Shown in pieces: positions 1-8,631 of a stretch of 64,000 bases of DNA. The stretch lies in the NCBI RefSeq assembly GCF_020217425.1, contig NZ_CP084090.1:2232001-2296000 (forward strand), given 5' to 3'. Position 1 is the stretch's first letter. The number at the start of each line of letters is the position of its first letter. A model generated the notes under the pieces. The model saw nothing but the letters and a program-made list of their open reading frames with translations. It made no database searches and was not told where the DNA came from. Source of the stretch: Halomicrobium urmianum (GTDB taxonomy: Archaea; Halobacteriota; Halobacteria; Halobacteriales; Haloarculaceae). Made by a program: the position numbers and the translations under genes.

Positions 1-278
1 ATGTGCTGGACGGACGTGACGATGTCGGCCATCTCGTGTTGCACGCTCTGGAGTTCGTCGGCGATGCCCGAGACGTGGTGGTCGTGGACGACGACGATGG
101 TCCCGTGGTGAACGGCGTCGCCACCGGACTCCCACTCGTAGGCGGCGAAGAAGTCCCGGAGCGCGTCCCGGAACGCCTCCGACCGGCTGGCGTACTCCCA
201 GTCGTCGACGATGTCGTCGAGCCGGTCGACCATCGCCGGCGGTAAGGTCAGGCTGATGCGGTCGAGGTCGTCGCTCAT
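1..278 (-). CDS. nikR: Nickel-responsive regulator NikR (C-terminus outside window)
   Basis: About 92 N-terminal residues are visible, starting from an ATG at 278. The first 50 residues form a ribbon-helix-helix DNA-binding domain (RISLTLPPAMVDRLDDIV, then a helix in ASRSEAFRDALRDFF). The start of the ACT-like nickel-sensing domain follows, with the His-rich HDHHVSG segment that supplies nickel ligands in NikR. The family represses nickel uptake when nickel is plentiful. The gene is transcribed divergently from the nickel importer and lies next to urease, which fits this role. The other nickel ligands and the end of the gene lie outside the window. Confidence 0.93.
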   Translation of the reverse strand, partial: MSDDLDRISLTLPPAMVDRLDDIVDDWEYASRSEAFRDALRDFFAAYEWESGGDAVHHGTIVVVHDHHVSGIADELQSVQHEMADIVTSVQH

Positions 279-354
279 GGCCGCCGTACGGAAGCGGACG
301 GTAAAAGGAGTGGCTACCGACGCTCGGGGGACGCGCCCGGCGCTGCGAAGCCCG

Positions 355-384
355 AGTAATACTGCACTATCGAAAAGTATTATT
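355..384. promoter_or_regulatory. Candidate NikR operator overlapping the nikM TATA box
   Basis: Seven-base inverted arms TAATACT (357-363) and AGTATTA (376-382) are separated by 12 bases. The arms extend to 8 of 9 matches if 355 and 384 are counted. The right arm forms the AT-rich TATA region 25-31 bases before the nikM ATG at 409, so occupancy would block transcription of a leaderless mRNA. It sits in the intergenic region between divergent nikR and nikM. Assigning it to NikR is inference. Confidence 0.6.
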
Positions 385-408
385 GGCGGGCGCGGGGACG
401 GGACGGAC

Positions 409-1047
409 ATGCACATTCCGGACGGCTACCTGGACCTCTCGATCGCGCTGCTGGTCGGCGCGCTCTCGGTCGCGGTCCTGAGCTACGCTGCCAGGCGCAT
501 CAACGGCGAGATTACCGATGCGCGCGCCCCGATGCTCGGCGTCGTCGCGGCGGGGATCTTCGCGGCACAGATGCTGGACTGGCCGATCCCGGGCGGGACC
601 AGCGCCCACTTCGTCGGCGGCGCGTTCGCCGGCATCCTGCTGGGCCCGCACCTCGGGGCGCTCTGTGTGGCGACGGTCGTCACCATCCAGGCGCTAGTCT
701 TCGGCGACGGCGGCCTCGTCGCGCTGGGGGCCAACGTGTTCAACATGGCCGTCGTCGAGGTGTACCTCGGCTACGCCGTCTACCGGCTGCTGGCCCCCTA
801 CGGCGAGTTTCGGGCGGCCTTCGCCGCCGGCTGGCTCGGCATCACGGCCGGTGCCGTGGCCGCGGCGCTGCAACTCGGGCTCTCCTCTGCCTTCCAGTAC
901 GAGGTGGTGACGACGCTGTCGATCATGGGCGTCGGCCACCTCGTCCTGGGCCTGATCGAGGGCGGGATCACCGCCGTCGTCTACCGCTACCTCGCGGAGG
1001 CTCGGCCGGACCTGCGGCCCGACGCCGCGCCCGAGGTGAGCGCCTGA
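409..1047 (+). CDS. nikM: Energy-coupling factor nickel transporter, substrate-binding membrane subunit NikM/CbiM
   Basis: 212-residue integral membrane protein of the CbiM/NikM family, the S-component that binds and translocates Ni2+ or Co2+. The ATG at 409 gives the diagnostic N-terminus MHIPDGYLD, in which Met1-His2 forms part of the metal site in this family. Several hydrophobic segments follow. The start overlaps nothing and lies about 27 bases after a TATA-like element, consistent with a leaderless transcript. Nickel rather than cobalt is inferred from adjacent nikR and urease. It forms an operon with nikN, nikQ and nikO; the stop overlaps the nikN start. Confidence 0.93.
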   Translation: MHIPDGYLDLSIALLVGALSVAVLSYAARRINGEITDARAPMLGVVAAGIFAAQMLDWPIPGGTSAHFVGGAFAGILLGPHLGALCVATVVTIQALVFGDGGLVALGANVFNMAVVEVYLGYAVYRLLAPYGEFRAAFAAGWLGITAGAVAAALQLGLSSAFQYEVVTTLSIMGVGHLVLGLIEGGITAVVYRYLAEARPDLRPDAAPEVSA

Positions 1048-1346
1048 TGGCGCCCGACTGGCTCCCCCGCGCGCTGGCGGTCCTGCTCGTGCTGGCACTG
1101 CTCGCGCCGGTCTTCGCCTGGGCGGCCGGGCAGGTCGGCTACGCCGAGCCCCTGGAGAACGCCGCCGAGGCGACCGGCGCGACCGAACACGCAGAGAGCC
1201 TCCACGAGGGCCTGTTCCCCGACTACGGCGTCCCCGGCATGGACGCCTCCTCCGGCACGTTCGTCTCGGCCGTCGTCGGGACGGCGCTGACGCTCGCGGC
1301 CGCCGCCGGGATCGGCCGCCTGCTGGCCGACGACGACCCGAGCTAA
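1047..1346 (+). CDS. nikN: PDGLE-domain subunit NikN/CbiN of the nickel ECF transporter
   Basis: 99-residue small membrane protein with two hydrophobic helices (residues about 7-27 and 70-92). They flank an extracytoplasmic loop containing FPDYGVPGMD, a variant of the PDGLE motif of CbiN/NikN proteins. These subunits support metal loading of NikM/CbiM. Its ATG overlaps the nikM stop by one base and nikQ starts two bases after its stop, so expression is coupled. The divergent motif makes the family call slightly less certain than for nikM. Confidence 0.85.
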   Translation: MAPDWLPRALAVLLVLALLAPVFAWAAGQVGYAEPLENAAEATGATEHAESLHEGLFPDYGVPGMDASSGTFVSAVVGTALTLAAAAGIGRLLADDDPS

Positions 1347-1347
1347 C

Positions 1348-2139
1348 ATGTCGCGTGACCTGCTGGATCGCACCGTCGCGACGGTGGCCGACCGCGCCCG
1401 GTGGTTCCTGCTCGTCGAGGACGTCCCCGACCGCGACGGCTTCCTGCAGGCCGTCTCGCCGGGCGTCAAGCTCGCCGGGACGGTCGCGCTGGTCGCCGTC
1501 GCCGCCACCCGCCGGACGCTGCCGCCCGCCATCGCTCTGGCGGCGCTGTCGGCCGCGCTGGCGCTGGCCTCCCGGGTGCCCGCCCGGACCTTCCTCGGCC
1601 GCCTGTCCGGCCCGCCGGCGTTCGCGCTGGTCGTCGTCGCCCCCCAGGCCGTCCTGATGGGCGGCCCGCCGCTGTCCGGGACGCCCCTGTCGGCCGCCGG
1701 CGTCGAGTACGTCGCCGTCTTCGCCGTCCGGGTCGCCGCCTGCGTCGGGCTCCTCTCGGCGCTGCTGTTGACGACCCGCTTCGCCGATCTGCTGGCCGCG
1801 CTGCGCCGCCTGCGGGCCCCGCCCATCTCGGTCGCGCTGCTGTCGATCACCCACCGGTACCTGCTGGTGACCTTCGGCGAACTCGGCCGGATGGTCCGGG
1901 CGCGCCGCGGGCGGACGCTCGCCGAGCCCGACGCCCGGCGCACGTGGCGGGACTCGGGCAACTTCGTCGGCACCTTCCTGCTGCGGACGCTCGAGCGCGG
2001 CGAGCGCGTCCAGCGGGCGGCCCGCGCCCGCGGCGGCACCGGGACGCCGCCGCTCCGACAGCGCGACCCGCTCGGCCTCCCCGACGCCGCCTTCGCCGCG
2101 GTGGTCGTCGTCGCCGTCTCGGTGGTGGTCGTGGCGTGA
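1348..2139 (+). CDS. nikQ: ECF transporter transmembrane component NikQ/CbiQ
   Basis: 263-residue membrane protein of the CbiQ/EcfT family, which couples ATPase movement to the substrate-binding subunit. Hydrophobic segments occupy residues about 30-150. The later cytoplasmic part contains the Arg/Gly-rich coupling-helix signatures seen as MVRARRGRTL and RAARARGG, the family's ARG-type motifs. A final hydrophobic segment lies at the C-terminus. It is third of four genes in the nickel import operon, and its stop overlaps the GTG start of nikO by four bases. Confidence 0.9.
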   Translation: MSRDLLDRTVATVADRARWFLLVEDVPDRDGFLQAVSPGVKLAGTVALVAVAATRRTLPPAIALAALSAALALASRVPARTFLGRLSGPPAFALVVVAPQAVLMGGPPLSGTPLSAAGVEYVAVFAVRVAACVGLLSALLLTTRFADLLAALRRLRAPPISVALLSITHRYLLVTFGELGRMVRARRGRTLAEPDARRTWRDSGNFVGTFLLRTLERGERVQRAARARGGTGTPPLRQRDPLGLPDAAFAAVVVVAVSVVVVA

Positions 2140-2921
2140 CCGCCGTCGAGGCGACGGGGCTGCGCTACGCCTACCCCGACGGGACCCTCGCCGTCGACGG
2201 AATCGACGTGACCGTCGACGACGGCGAGCGGGTCGCCCTGCTTGGCCCCAACGGGGCCGGCAAGTCGACGCTGCTCCAGCTGCTCGGCGGCCTCGTCGAG
2301 CCAGACGACGGGACGGTCCGGTACTTCGGCGAGACGACCGACGCCGACGCCGTCCGCGACCGGGTGAGCGTCCTCACGCAGGACCCCGCCGACTACCTGT
2401 TCAACCCGACCGTCCGCGAGGACCTGGCCTACGGGCCGGCCCAGCTCGACGTCCCCCGCGAGGAGGTTGACCGCCGGATCGAGCGCCTGGCCGACCGGCT
2501 GGACCTCGACGGCCTCCTCTCGAAGCCGCCCTTCCGGCTCAGCGGGGGCGAACAGCGCCGGGCCGCGCTGGCCAGCGCCCTCGCCGTCGAGCCGGACCTC
2601 CTCCTGCTCGACGAGCCGGTGAGCAACGTCGACGCGGCCAACCGCGAGGCGGTGCTCGCCCTGCTGGACGAACTGGCCGCCGAGGGCGTGACGCTCGTCG
2701 TCTCGACGCCGGACACCGAACTCGTCCCGCGCGTCGCCGACCGGGTGTCCCTGCTGGCCGCCGACGGGACGGTCGTCGCCGAGGGATCGACCCGAGAGGT
2801 GCTGACCGACGCGGACCTGCTGCGGGCCTGCGATCTCCGTCCGCCCCAGGTCGTGCGGCTGTTCGCCGACCGCGAGGACGTCCCCCTGACCGTCGACGAG
2901 GCGGCCGAGCGGCTGGACTGA
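2136..2921 (+). CDS. nikO: ECF transporter ATP-binding protein NikO/CbiO
   Basis: 261-residue ABC ATPase that powers the NikMNQO importer. It shows the Walker A sequence GPNGAGKST near residue 40, a Q-loop region at LTQDPADYLF, the signature LSGGEQRRAALA, Walker B LLLLDEP and the switch-region Asp/Thr in VVSTPD. The GTG start at 2136 overlaps the nikQ stop (GTGA). It keeps the glycine- and histidine-type CbiO architecture except that the usual H-loop histidine appears as Pro-Asp (STPD), which deserves a check. It ends the nickel operon 259 bases before ureB. Confidence 0.92.
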   Translation: MTAVEATGLRYAYPDGTLAVDGIDVTVDDGERVALLGPNGAGKSTLLQLLGGLVEPDDGTVRYFGETTDADAVRDRVSVLTQDPADYLFNPTVREDLAYGPAQLDVPREEVDRRIERLADRLDLDGLLSKPPFRLSGGEQRRAALASALAVEPDLLLLDEPVSNVDAANREAVLALLDELAAEGVTLVVSTPDTELVPRVADRVSLLAADGTVVAEGSTREVLTDADLLRACDLRPPQVVRLFADREDVPLTVDEAAERLD

Positions 2922-3030
2922 CGGTCGGCGACTCGCCGGCCTGCCGCTCAGTAACTCGCCAGCCCGCGAGCCGCGACTGGACGGTCAGCGACCGACGGCG
3001 TCGACCCAGCGGCATTTTTGACCGATTGTC

Positions 3031-3096
3031 TACTATAGCGGCGTGAAAACCTCATTAGTGAGGTATTATGGCGGCGCTATCGCGGTAATTGCGCCG
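3031..3096. promoter_or_regulatory. Urease operon upstream control region with repeats
   Basis: Perfect 16-base dyad ACCTCA-TTAG-TGAGGT lies at 3049-3064. A second dyad CGGCGC/GCGCCG lies at 3072-3077 and 3091-3096. A 13-base near-direct repeat (TACTATAGCGGCG at 3031, TATTATGGCGGCG at 3064) matches at 11 of 13 positions. GTATTATGGCGG here resembles GTATTATTGGCGG in front of nikM (377-389), suggesting shared nickel-dependent control. The element is about 110 bases from the ureB ATG, implying a leader RNA or a second promoter nearer the gene. Confidence 0.5.
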
Positions 3097-3180
3097 AGCA
3101 GTATCGGTTTATCCCGAGTGTCCAAACCTGTCGGCGTATGTTGGACGAACGGTCGCGTCTATCGCGGGGCGTGGTACGGC

Positions 3181-3624
3181 ATGAGTGAGGAGCTCGTCCC
3201 GGGCGAGGTGGTGCCCGGCGAAGGAACGGTGACGCTCAACGAGGGCCGGGAAACGACCGAGGTGACGGTCGGCAACGCCGGCGACCGGCCGGTGCAGGTC
3301 GGCTCGCACTTCCACTTCTTCGAGGTCAACGCGGCCCTGTCGTTCGACCGCGAGGCCGCCTTCGGGATGCGACTGAACGTCCCGGCCGGGACGGCGGTCC
3401 GGTTCGAGCCGGGCGAGCGACAGACCGTCGAACTGGTCGCCATCGGCGGCGAGCGCCGCGCCCACGGGATGAACGGGCTGGTCAACGGCAGCGTCGGCGG
3501 CGAGGGCGGCGAGGCGCTGGAGCGGGCCCGCGAGGCCGGCTTCGGCGATACGGGGACGAGCGAACAAGCGGGAGCGGACGAGGAAGCGGGCGCCAGCGGC
3601 GACCCGGAGGTGATCGAGGAATGA
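3181..3624 (+). CDS. ureB: Urease subunit beta
   Basis: 147-residue urease beta chain. The ATG at 3181 is chosen because homology begins at [17 protein letters not shown]; the upstream in-frame extension to 3043 is Arg/Gly-rich and unlike the family. The hallmark [13 protein letters not shown] lies near residue 38 and the core ends near residue 105. An extra acidic, Ala/Gly-rich C-terminal tail (about residues 115-147) exceeds the usual beta-chain length, a common haloarchaeal embellishment. It structurally supports the alpha subunit. Its stop overlaps the ureC ATG by four bases. Confidence 0.95.
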   Translation: MSEELVPGEVVPGEGTVTLNEGRETTEVTVGNAGDRPVQVGSHFHFFEVNAALSFDREAAFGMRLNVPAGTAVRFEPGERQTVELVAIGGERRAHGMNGLVNGSVGGEGGEALERAREAGFGDTGTSEQAGADEEAGASGDPEVIEE

Positions 3625-5378
3625 CCCGGGAGATCGACCGCGAGGCCTACGCCGAGCTGTACGGCCCCACCGAGGGCGACAGGGTTCGGCTGGGAGACAC
3701 CGAGCTGTTCGCCGAGGTCGAGCGGGACCTCCGGACGCACGGCGACGAGGCGGTCTTCGGCGGCGGGAAGACCCTCCGCGACGGCCTCGGGATGGCGCCC
3801 GACGTCACCCAGGAAGAGGGCGCGCTGGACTGGGTGATCACGAACGCGACGATAATCGACCCCGTCCTGGGGATCGTCGCGGCGGACATCGGCGTCCGCA
3901 ACGGCGAGATCGCCGGGATCGGTAAGGCCGGCAACCCGGATACGATGGTCGGCGTCGACATGGTCGTCGGTCCGTCGACGGACGTCTACCCCGCCGAGGG
4001 GGAGATCGCCACCGCGGGCGGGCTGGACATCCACGTCCACTGGAACTCCGCCCAGCTCCACGAGCACGCGCTGGCCTCGGGGATCACGACGATGCTCGGC
4101 GGCGGGTACGGCGGCGGCGCGACGACCTGCACGACCGGTCCGGAGAACGTCAAGCGCCACCTGCAGGCCGCCGAGGAGTGGCCGGTCAACGTCGGCTTCT
4201 ACGGCAAGGGCAACGCCTCCGATCCCGAGCCGCTGCGCGAGCAGATCGAGGCCGGTGCCTGCACCCTCAAGCTCCACGAGGACTGGGGGTCGATGCCGGA
4301 GGCCATCGACACCTGCCTCGACGTCGCCGAGGAGGAGGACGTGCAGGTGTGCATGCACACCGACACGCTCAACGAGGCCGGCTTCGTCGAGAACACCTTC
4401 GACGCCGTGGACGGCCGGACGATGCACCTGTTCCACATCGAGGGCGCGGGCGGGGGCCACGCGCCGGACATCGTGGAGATGGTCGGCGAGCCCAACATGC
4501 TACCCTCCTCGACCAACCCCTCGATGCCGTACACGGACAACACGTTCGACGAGCACCTGGACATGGTGATGGTCTGCCACCACCTGAACCCGGACGTCCC
4601 CGAGGACGTCGCCTTCGCCGAGTCCCGTGTCCGGGCCGAGACCATCGCAGCGGAGGACGTCCTCCACGACGAGGGGGCCATCTCGATGCTGACCACCGAC
4701 TCCCAGGCGATGGGGCGGATGGCCGAGCTGATCCCCCGCACCTGGCAGACCGCCTCGAAGATGAAGGCTCAGCGCGGGCTCCTCCCCGAGGACGCTGACG
4801 AGCGAAGCTCGTCGAGCTCTCGTTCGTCTCCGACTCACGAGAACGAAGGAACCGGCGCGGACAACCACCGCATCAAGCGGTACCTCGCGAAGTACACGAT
4901 CAACCCCGCGATCTCCGCCGGCATCGACGATTACGTCGGGACGCTCGAACCAGGAAAGATCGCCGACGTCGTGCTGTGGGACCCGGCGTTCTTCGGGATC
5001 AAGCCCGCGATGACGTTCAAGGGCGGCTTCCCGGTCCACTCGGAGATGGGCGAGGCCAACGGCTCGCTGATGACCTGCGAGCCGATCCGCCAGCGCGAGC
5101 GGGCGGGCGCCGTCGGCAAGGCCGCCCAGGGCCTCTCGTTGACGTTCGTCTCCCCGGCGGCCGCCGAGGCCGGCGTCGGCGAGGACTACGGCCTCGACTC
5201 CCGCGTCGTCCCCGTCGAGGGCGCTCGCACGCCCGGCAAGGACGACATGCTGTACAACGACTACTGCCCCGACGACGTGGAGGTCGATCCGGAGACCTTC
5301 GAGGTCCGCGTCGACGGCGAGCACGTCACCTGCGAACCGTCCTCCGAGATCCCCCTGGCACAGCGGTACATGCTCTGA
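3621..5378 (+). CDS. ureC: Urease subunit alpha (catalytic)
   Basis: 585-residue catalytic chain that hydrolyses urea at a dinickel centre. Ligands are readable: His138 and His140 in GGLDIHVHW, Lys217 (to be carbamylated) in CTLKLHEDW, His246 in CMHTDTLNE, His272 in [10 protein letters not shown] and Asp360 in TTDSQAMG. The flap catalytic His lies in MVCHHLNPD. It is about 18 residues longer than bacterial UreC because of a Ser-rich, low-complexity insertion near residues 393-412, encoded by hairpin-forming DNA (4797-4843). The active-site residues are intact, so the enzyme is expected to be functional. Gene order is ureB-ureC-ureA. Confidence 0.97.
   Translation: MTREIDREAYAELYGPTEGDRVRLGDTELFAEVERDLRTHGDEAVFGGGKTLRDGLGMAPDVTQEEGALDWVITNATIIDPVLGIVAADIGVRNGEIAGIGKAGNPDTMVGVDMVVGPSTDVYPAEGEIATAGGLDIHVHWNSAQLHEHALASGITTMLGGGYGGGATTCTTGPENVKRHLQAAEEWPVNVGFYGKGNASDPEPLREQIEAGACTLKLHEDWGSMPEAIDTCLDVAEEEDVQVCMHTDTLNEAGFVENTFDAVDGRTMHLFHIEGAGGGHAPDIVEMVGEPNMLPSSTNPSMPYTDNTFDEHLDMVMVCHHLNPDVPEDVAFAESRVRAETIAAEDVLHDEGAISMLTTDSQAMGRMAELIPRTWQTASKMKAQRGLLPEDADERSSSSSRSSPTHENEGTGADNHRIKRYLAKYTINPAISAGIDDYVGTLEPGKIADVVLWDPAFFGIKPAMTFKGGFPVHSEMGEANGSLMTCEPIRQRERAGAVGKAAQGLSLTFVSPAAAEAGVGEDYGLDSRVVPVEGARTPGKDDMLYNDYCPDDVEVDPETFEVRVDGEHVTCEPSSEIPLAQRYML
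4797..4843. repeat. Hairpin DNA inserted in frame within ureC
   Basis: Perfect hairpin GACGAGC-GAA-GCTCGTC lies at 4797-4813, followed by TCTCGT (4818-4823) pairing with ACGAGA (4838-4843). It encodes the Ser/Arg-rich loop absent from bacterial UreC sequences, so it looks like a short palindromic element accommodated in a surface loop. The core contains GCGAAGC, known to form an exceptionally stable DNA mini-hairpin. Confidence 0.6.
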
Positions 5379-5380
5379 CC

Positions 5381-5737
5381 ATGAAGCTCACGCCCAAGGA
5401 AGAGGAGCGACTCACGATCTTCACGGCTGCAGAGGTCGCGCGGCGCCGCGAGGAGCGCGGCGTCCTGCTGAACCACCCCGAGGCGGTCGCGTACGTCAGC
5501 GACTGGTGCATCGAGCGGGCCCGCGAGGGCCGGTCCGTCGCGGAGATCCGCGCCGGCGCGTCCCAGCTGCTGGGCCGCGACGACGTCATGGAAGGGGTCC
5601 CCGAGATGGTCGACGTGATCCAGGTCGAGCCTGTCTTCCCCGACGGGACGAAGCTCGTGACCGTCCACGACCCCATCCGATCGGACAGCGTCGGCGGGAC
5701 CGACGAAGCGTCTCCCGATCGCGGCGAGGAAGCATGA
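5381..5737 (+). CDS. ureA: Urease subunit gamma
   Basis: 118-residue gamma chain starting [18 protein letters not shown]. It contains the family segment [13 protein letters not shown] and the later [20 protein letters not shown]. The C-terminus carries a short acidic tail beyond the usual 100 residues. It starts two bases after the ureC stop and its stop overlaps the ureG ATG (ATGA). Placing the gamma gene after alpha, rather than first, is typical of haloarchaeal clusters and differs from bacterial ureABC order. Confidence 0.96.
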   Translation: MKLTPKEEERLTIFTAAEVARRREERGVLLNHPEAVAYVSDWCIERAREGRSVAEIRAGASQLLGRDDVMEGVPEMVDVIQVEPVFPDGTKLVTVHDPIRSDSVGGTDEASPDRGEEA

Positions 5738-6357
5738 GTCCGACCCACCGCGACGTGGCCACCGTCGGCGTCGGCGGCCCCGTCGGCTCGGGCAAGACCT
5801 CGCTGCTGACGGAGCTGGTCCCGCGGCTGCGCGAGGAGGGGCTGTACGTGGGCGTCATCGCCAACGACATCCTCACCCGGGAGGACGCCGAGCGGCTGCG
5901 CGAGCGGTTCGCCGGCGTCGTCCCCGAGGACCTCGTCGCCAGCGTCGAGACGGGCGCCTGCCCGCACACCGGCATCCGCGAGGACCCGTCGATGAACCTC
6001 CAGCAGATCGACGCCTTCCTCGCGGACTACCCCGACCTGGACCTCGTGCTGATCGAGAGCGGCGGGGACAACCTCGCGGCCACGTTCAACCCCGAACTGG
6101 CCGACTACTCGCTGTACGTCATCAGCGTCGCCGAGGGGGAGGACATTCCCCGCAAGCGCGGGCCGGGCGTCGTCGACTGCGACCTGCTCGTCGTCAACAA
6201 GACCGACCTCGCGCCCCACGTCGGCGCGGACCTCGCCGTCATCGAAGAGGACGCCGCCGAGGTGCGCGACGGCCCCGTCACGTTCACCGACTGCAAGTCC
6301 GGCGAGGGGATCGACGCGGTGCGGGAGCACGTCAGCGAGGGGGTGCTGTTCGCCTGA
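5734..6357 (+). CDS. ureG: Urease accessory GTPase UreG
   Basis: 207-residue SIMIBI-class GTPase that delivers nickel to apo-urease with UreF, UreD and UreE. The P-loop GPVGSGKTS lies near residue 17, followed by a Walker B-like ESGGDN. The metal-binding CPH motif is in TGACPHTGI, and the guanine-specificity motif NKTD is near residue 150. Length is normal. It overlaps ureA by four bases and ureD by one base. Confidence 0.97.
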   Translation: MSPTHRDVATVGVGGPVGSGKTSLLTELVPRLREEGLYVGVIANDILTREDAERLRERFAGVVPEDLVASVETGACPHTGIREDPSMNLQQIDAFLADYPDLDLVLIESGGDNLAATFNPELADYSLYVISVAEGEDIPRKRGPGVVDCDLLVVNKTDLAPHVGADLAVIEEDAAEVRDGPVTFTDCKSGEGIDAVREHVSEGVLFA

Positions 6358-7310
6358 TGGCCGCCGACGCCCCGGACGCCGACGGGGAGGCGCTGGACGC
6401 CCCCGACGCGGGCGGAGAGTCCGATGCCCCGCACCCGGCCTTCGAGCCGTACGCGGCCGAGCCCGTCCCGCAGGCCGCGGTGGGTGTCCCGGGCAAGGAC
6501 GGGACGCTGGAGCTCACCTTCGCCAGCAACGAAGGCGGGACGAAACTCGTCCGCGACTACGCGACGGTGCCCTTCCACGTCTCGGGGACGCTCGGCCACG
6601 ACCCCCACCCCGACGCATCGACGGTGTTCGTCCAGTCGCCCACCGGCGGCGTCGCGCAGGGGGATCGCCACGACGTCGACGTCGCGGTCCGCGAGGACGC
6701 CGTCGCCCACGTCTCGACGCAGAGTTCGACCAGGGTGCTCACGATGGAGCGCAACTACGCGGCCGCGGACGCGACCCTCTCCGTGGGCTCCGGCGGGCAC
6801 CTCGACTACGTCCCGGAGCCGACCATCCTCCACGCCGACGCTCGGTACTACCAGAACACGACGGTCGAACTCGACCGGGACGCCACGGCCGTCGTGGCCG
6901 ACGTGGTCGTGCCCGGACGGCTCGCCCGCGGGGAGCGATTCGAGTTCGAGCGGTACCTCTCGCGGGTGCGCGCAGAGGGTCCCGACGGCCTCCTGTTCGA
7001 GGACGCGACCCACCTCACGCCCGCCGAGTCCGACCCGCGAGCGCCCGGCGTCCTCGGCGAGTACGAGGTCTACGGAACGCTGTTCGTCGTCGACCCGGAC
7101 GGCGACGCGGTGGACAGCGACGCCCTCCACGACGCCGTCGCCGATCGCGAGGCCCGCGCCGGCGCGACCCGACTGCCCAACGACGCCGGCGTCGCCGTGC
7201 GGGCGCTGGGCGACCGGGCAGAGACGGTGACGGACGCGCTACACGCTGCGTGGGACCGCGCGCGCCGCGAACTGATCGACGCGCCGGCGCCGGAGGGGCG
7301 GAAGTACTGA
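6357..7310 (+). CDS. ureD: Urease accessory protein UreD/UreH
   Basis: 317-residue UreD, the scaffold that binds urease and channels nickel from UreG. Recognisable family segments are FVQSPTGGVAQGDRHD, VSTQSSTRVL and YVPEPTILHADARYYQNT. Residues 1-40 form an acidic Ala/Asp/Pro-rich lead-in not seen in bacterial UreD, so an internal start is possible, but the first ATG overlaps the ureG stop and is preferred. The stop overlaps the ureE start by one base. Confidence 0.93.
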   Translation: MAADAPDADGEALDAPDAGGESDAPHPAFEPYAAEPVPQAAVGVPGKDGTLELTFASNEGGTKLVRDYATVPFHVSGTLGHDPHPDASTVFVQSPTGGVAQGDRHDVDVAVREDAVAHVSTQSSTRVLTMERNYAAADATLSVGSGGHLDYVPEPTILHADARYYQNTTVELDRDATAVVADVVVPGRLARGERFEFERYLSRVRAEGPDGLLFEDATHLTPAESDPRAPGVLGEYEVYGTLFVVDPDGDAVDSDALHDAVADREARAGATRLPNDAGVAVRALGDRAETVTDALHAAWDRARRELIDAPAPEGRKY

Positions 7311-7915
7311 TGCTCGTCGCCGACGCCTACCTCGGCCACCGCGAGGACCCCGACGTGGCCGAGCGACTGGCCGACGCCGACCCCGCACGGGTCGTCCTCT
7401 CGGACGTCGACCGCCGGCGCTCGCGCGTGCGGACGGAGACCGAGAACGGCCGCGACCTGGGCGTCGTCGTCGGCCGCGAACTCGCCGACGGCGACGTCCT
7501 CGAGACCGAGTCCGGCGAGTTCGTCGTCGTCGAACTGGCCGCCGTCGAGGCGCTCGTCGTCGAGTTCGAGGACGCCGACGTCTCGACCACGGCCGCGCTC
7601 GCACTCGGCCACGCCGCCGGTAACCGCCACTGGGACTTGGCCGTCCGCGGGGGCGAGGCGCTGTTTCCGCTGGCCGACTCCGCCGACCGGATGGAGGCCG
7701 CCCTGGCCGACCACCTGCCGGAGGACGTCGCCGTTCGCACCGAGCGCGTCCCGCCCACGACGTTCGACGACGGCGGCGCGCACGCGGGCGGTCACGACCA
7801 CTCGTACGGGGACGGAGACGGCCACTCGCACGACCGCGGCGGCGGTCACAGCCACTCTCACGGCCACGCCCACGACCACGGCATCCGCACCGTCGACGGG
7901 GGTGACGACGCGTGA
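7310..7915 (+). CDS. ureE: Urease nickel metallochaperone UreE
   Basis: 201-residue protein with a UreE-type N-terminal domain and a C-terminal domain ending in a histidine-rich tail (about residues 160-195, roughly twelve His in HAGGHDHSYG- and HSHSHGHAHDHG-like runs). Such tails store or buffer nickel in the family. Its position between ureD and ureF supports the call even though the N-terminal half is divergent. The ATG overlaps the ureD stop and the stop overlaps the GTG start of ureF. Confidence 0.9.
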   Translation: MLVADAYLGHREDPDVAERLADADPARVVLSDVDRRRSRVRTETENGRDLGVVVGRELADGDVLETESGEFVVVELAAVEALVVEFEDADVSTTAALALGHAAGNRHWDLAVRGGEALFPLADSADRMEAALADHLPEDVAVRTERVPPTTFDDGGAHAGGHDHSYGDGDGHSHDRGGGHSHSHGHAHDHGIRTVDGGDDA

Positions 7916-8598
7916 GCGACGACGCCGCCGAACTAGAGGCGTTCCGCCTCGCCGACTCGTTCCTGCCAGTCGGGACCTACACCGTCTCCTACGGGCTGGA
8001 GCAGTTCGTCCAGGACGGGCGCGTCGAGGATGCCGAGGACCTCGGAGACCTGCTTTCGACGTACCTCCGCCGGCAGGTCGGGGCGTCGGAACTGGTCGCG
8101 CTGCGGGCGGCCCACGCCGCGGCGCGCGAGGGGGACCTGGAGGGGATCTGCGCGGCCGACCGCCGGCTCGACGCGGCGACCCTGGCCGCCGAGTTCCGCG
8201 AGAGCGCCCGCCAGTCCGGCGACCGACTTCTCTCGCTCCAGCGGGAGCTCCGGGACGAGCCGCTGCTGGACGAGTACGCCGAGCGAGTCGACGACGGCGA
8301 CGCGCCGGGCACCTACGCGGTCGCGCTGGGCGTCGCGACGGGGCTCGCCGGCGTCGACGAGCGGCGGGCGTGCCTGCTGTGCTGTCACGGATTCGTCACC
8401 GGACTGCTCGGAGCCGCCCAGCGCCTGCTGTCGCTCGGCCACACCGACGCCCAGCGGATCCTCGACGACTGCAAGCCGGCGATGGCGGCCGCCGTCGACG
8501 ACAGCGCCGGCCGGTCGCTCGACGACGTGACGCCGTTCGCGCCGCTGGTGGACGTGCTCTCGGCCGACATGAGCGGGCCGACAGACGGCTGTTCCTGA
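7912..8598 (+). CDS. ureF: Urease accessory protein UreF
   Basis: 228-residue all-helical UreF, which bridges UreD and UreG and acts on UreG GTPase behaviour during urease maturation. The N-terminal FRLADSFLPVGTYTVSYGLE matches the family's conserved start, with Tyr/Thr in place of the bacterial Gly/Phe. The GTG at 7912 overlaps the ureE stop by four bases. It is last in the ureBCAGDEF operon; the next gene converges 33 bases downstream. Confidence 0.93.
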   Translation: MSDDAAELEAFRLADSFLPVGTYTVSYGLEQFVQDGRVEDAEDLGDLLSTYLRRQVGASELVALRAAHAAAREGDLEGICAADRRLDAATLAAEFRESARQSGDRLLSLQRELRDEPLLDEYAERVDDGDAPGTYAVALGVATGLAGVDERRACLLCCHGFVTGLLGAAQRLLSLGHTDAQRILDDCKPAMAAAVDDSAGRSLDDVTPFAPLVDVLSADMSGPTDGCS

Positions 8599-8631
8599 GC
8601 TAGATCGTCCCCGAAGTAGTCGGACCCCGGA

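Noticed and set aside
694-2039. Long minus-strand frames opposite nikMNQ
   Set aside because: They are Arg/Gly/Asp-rich translations of the GC-rich opposite strand. The plus strand holds clear transporter genes with correct motifs.
3043-3180. N-terminal extension of ureB
   Set aside because: The extension is unlike any urease beta chain and overlaps dyad-rich control DNA; the ATG at 3181 fits homology.
3159-4460. 433-codon minus-strand frame over ureB/ureC
   Set aside because: It is a shadow of urease genes on the plus strand, with no recognisable domain.
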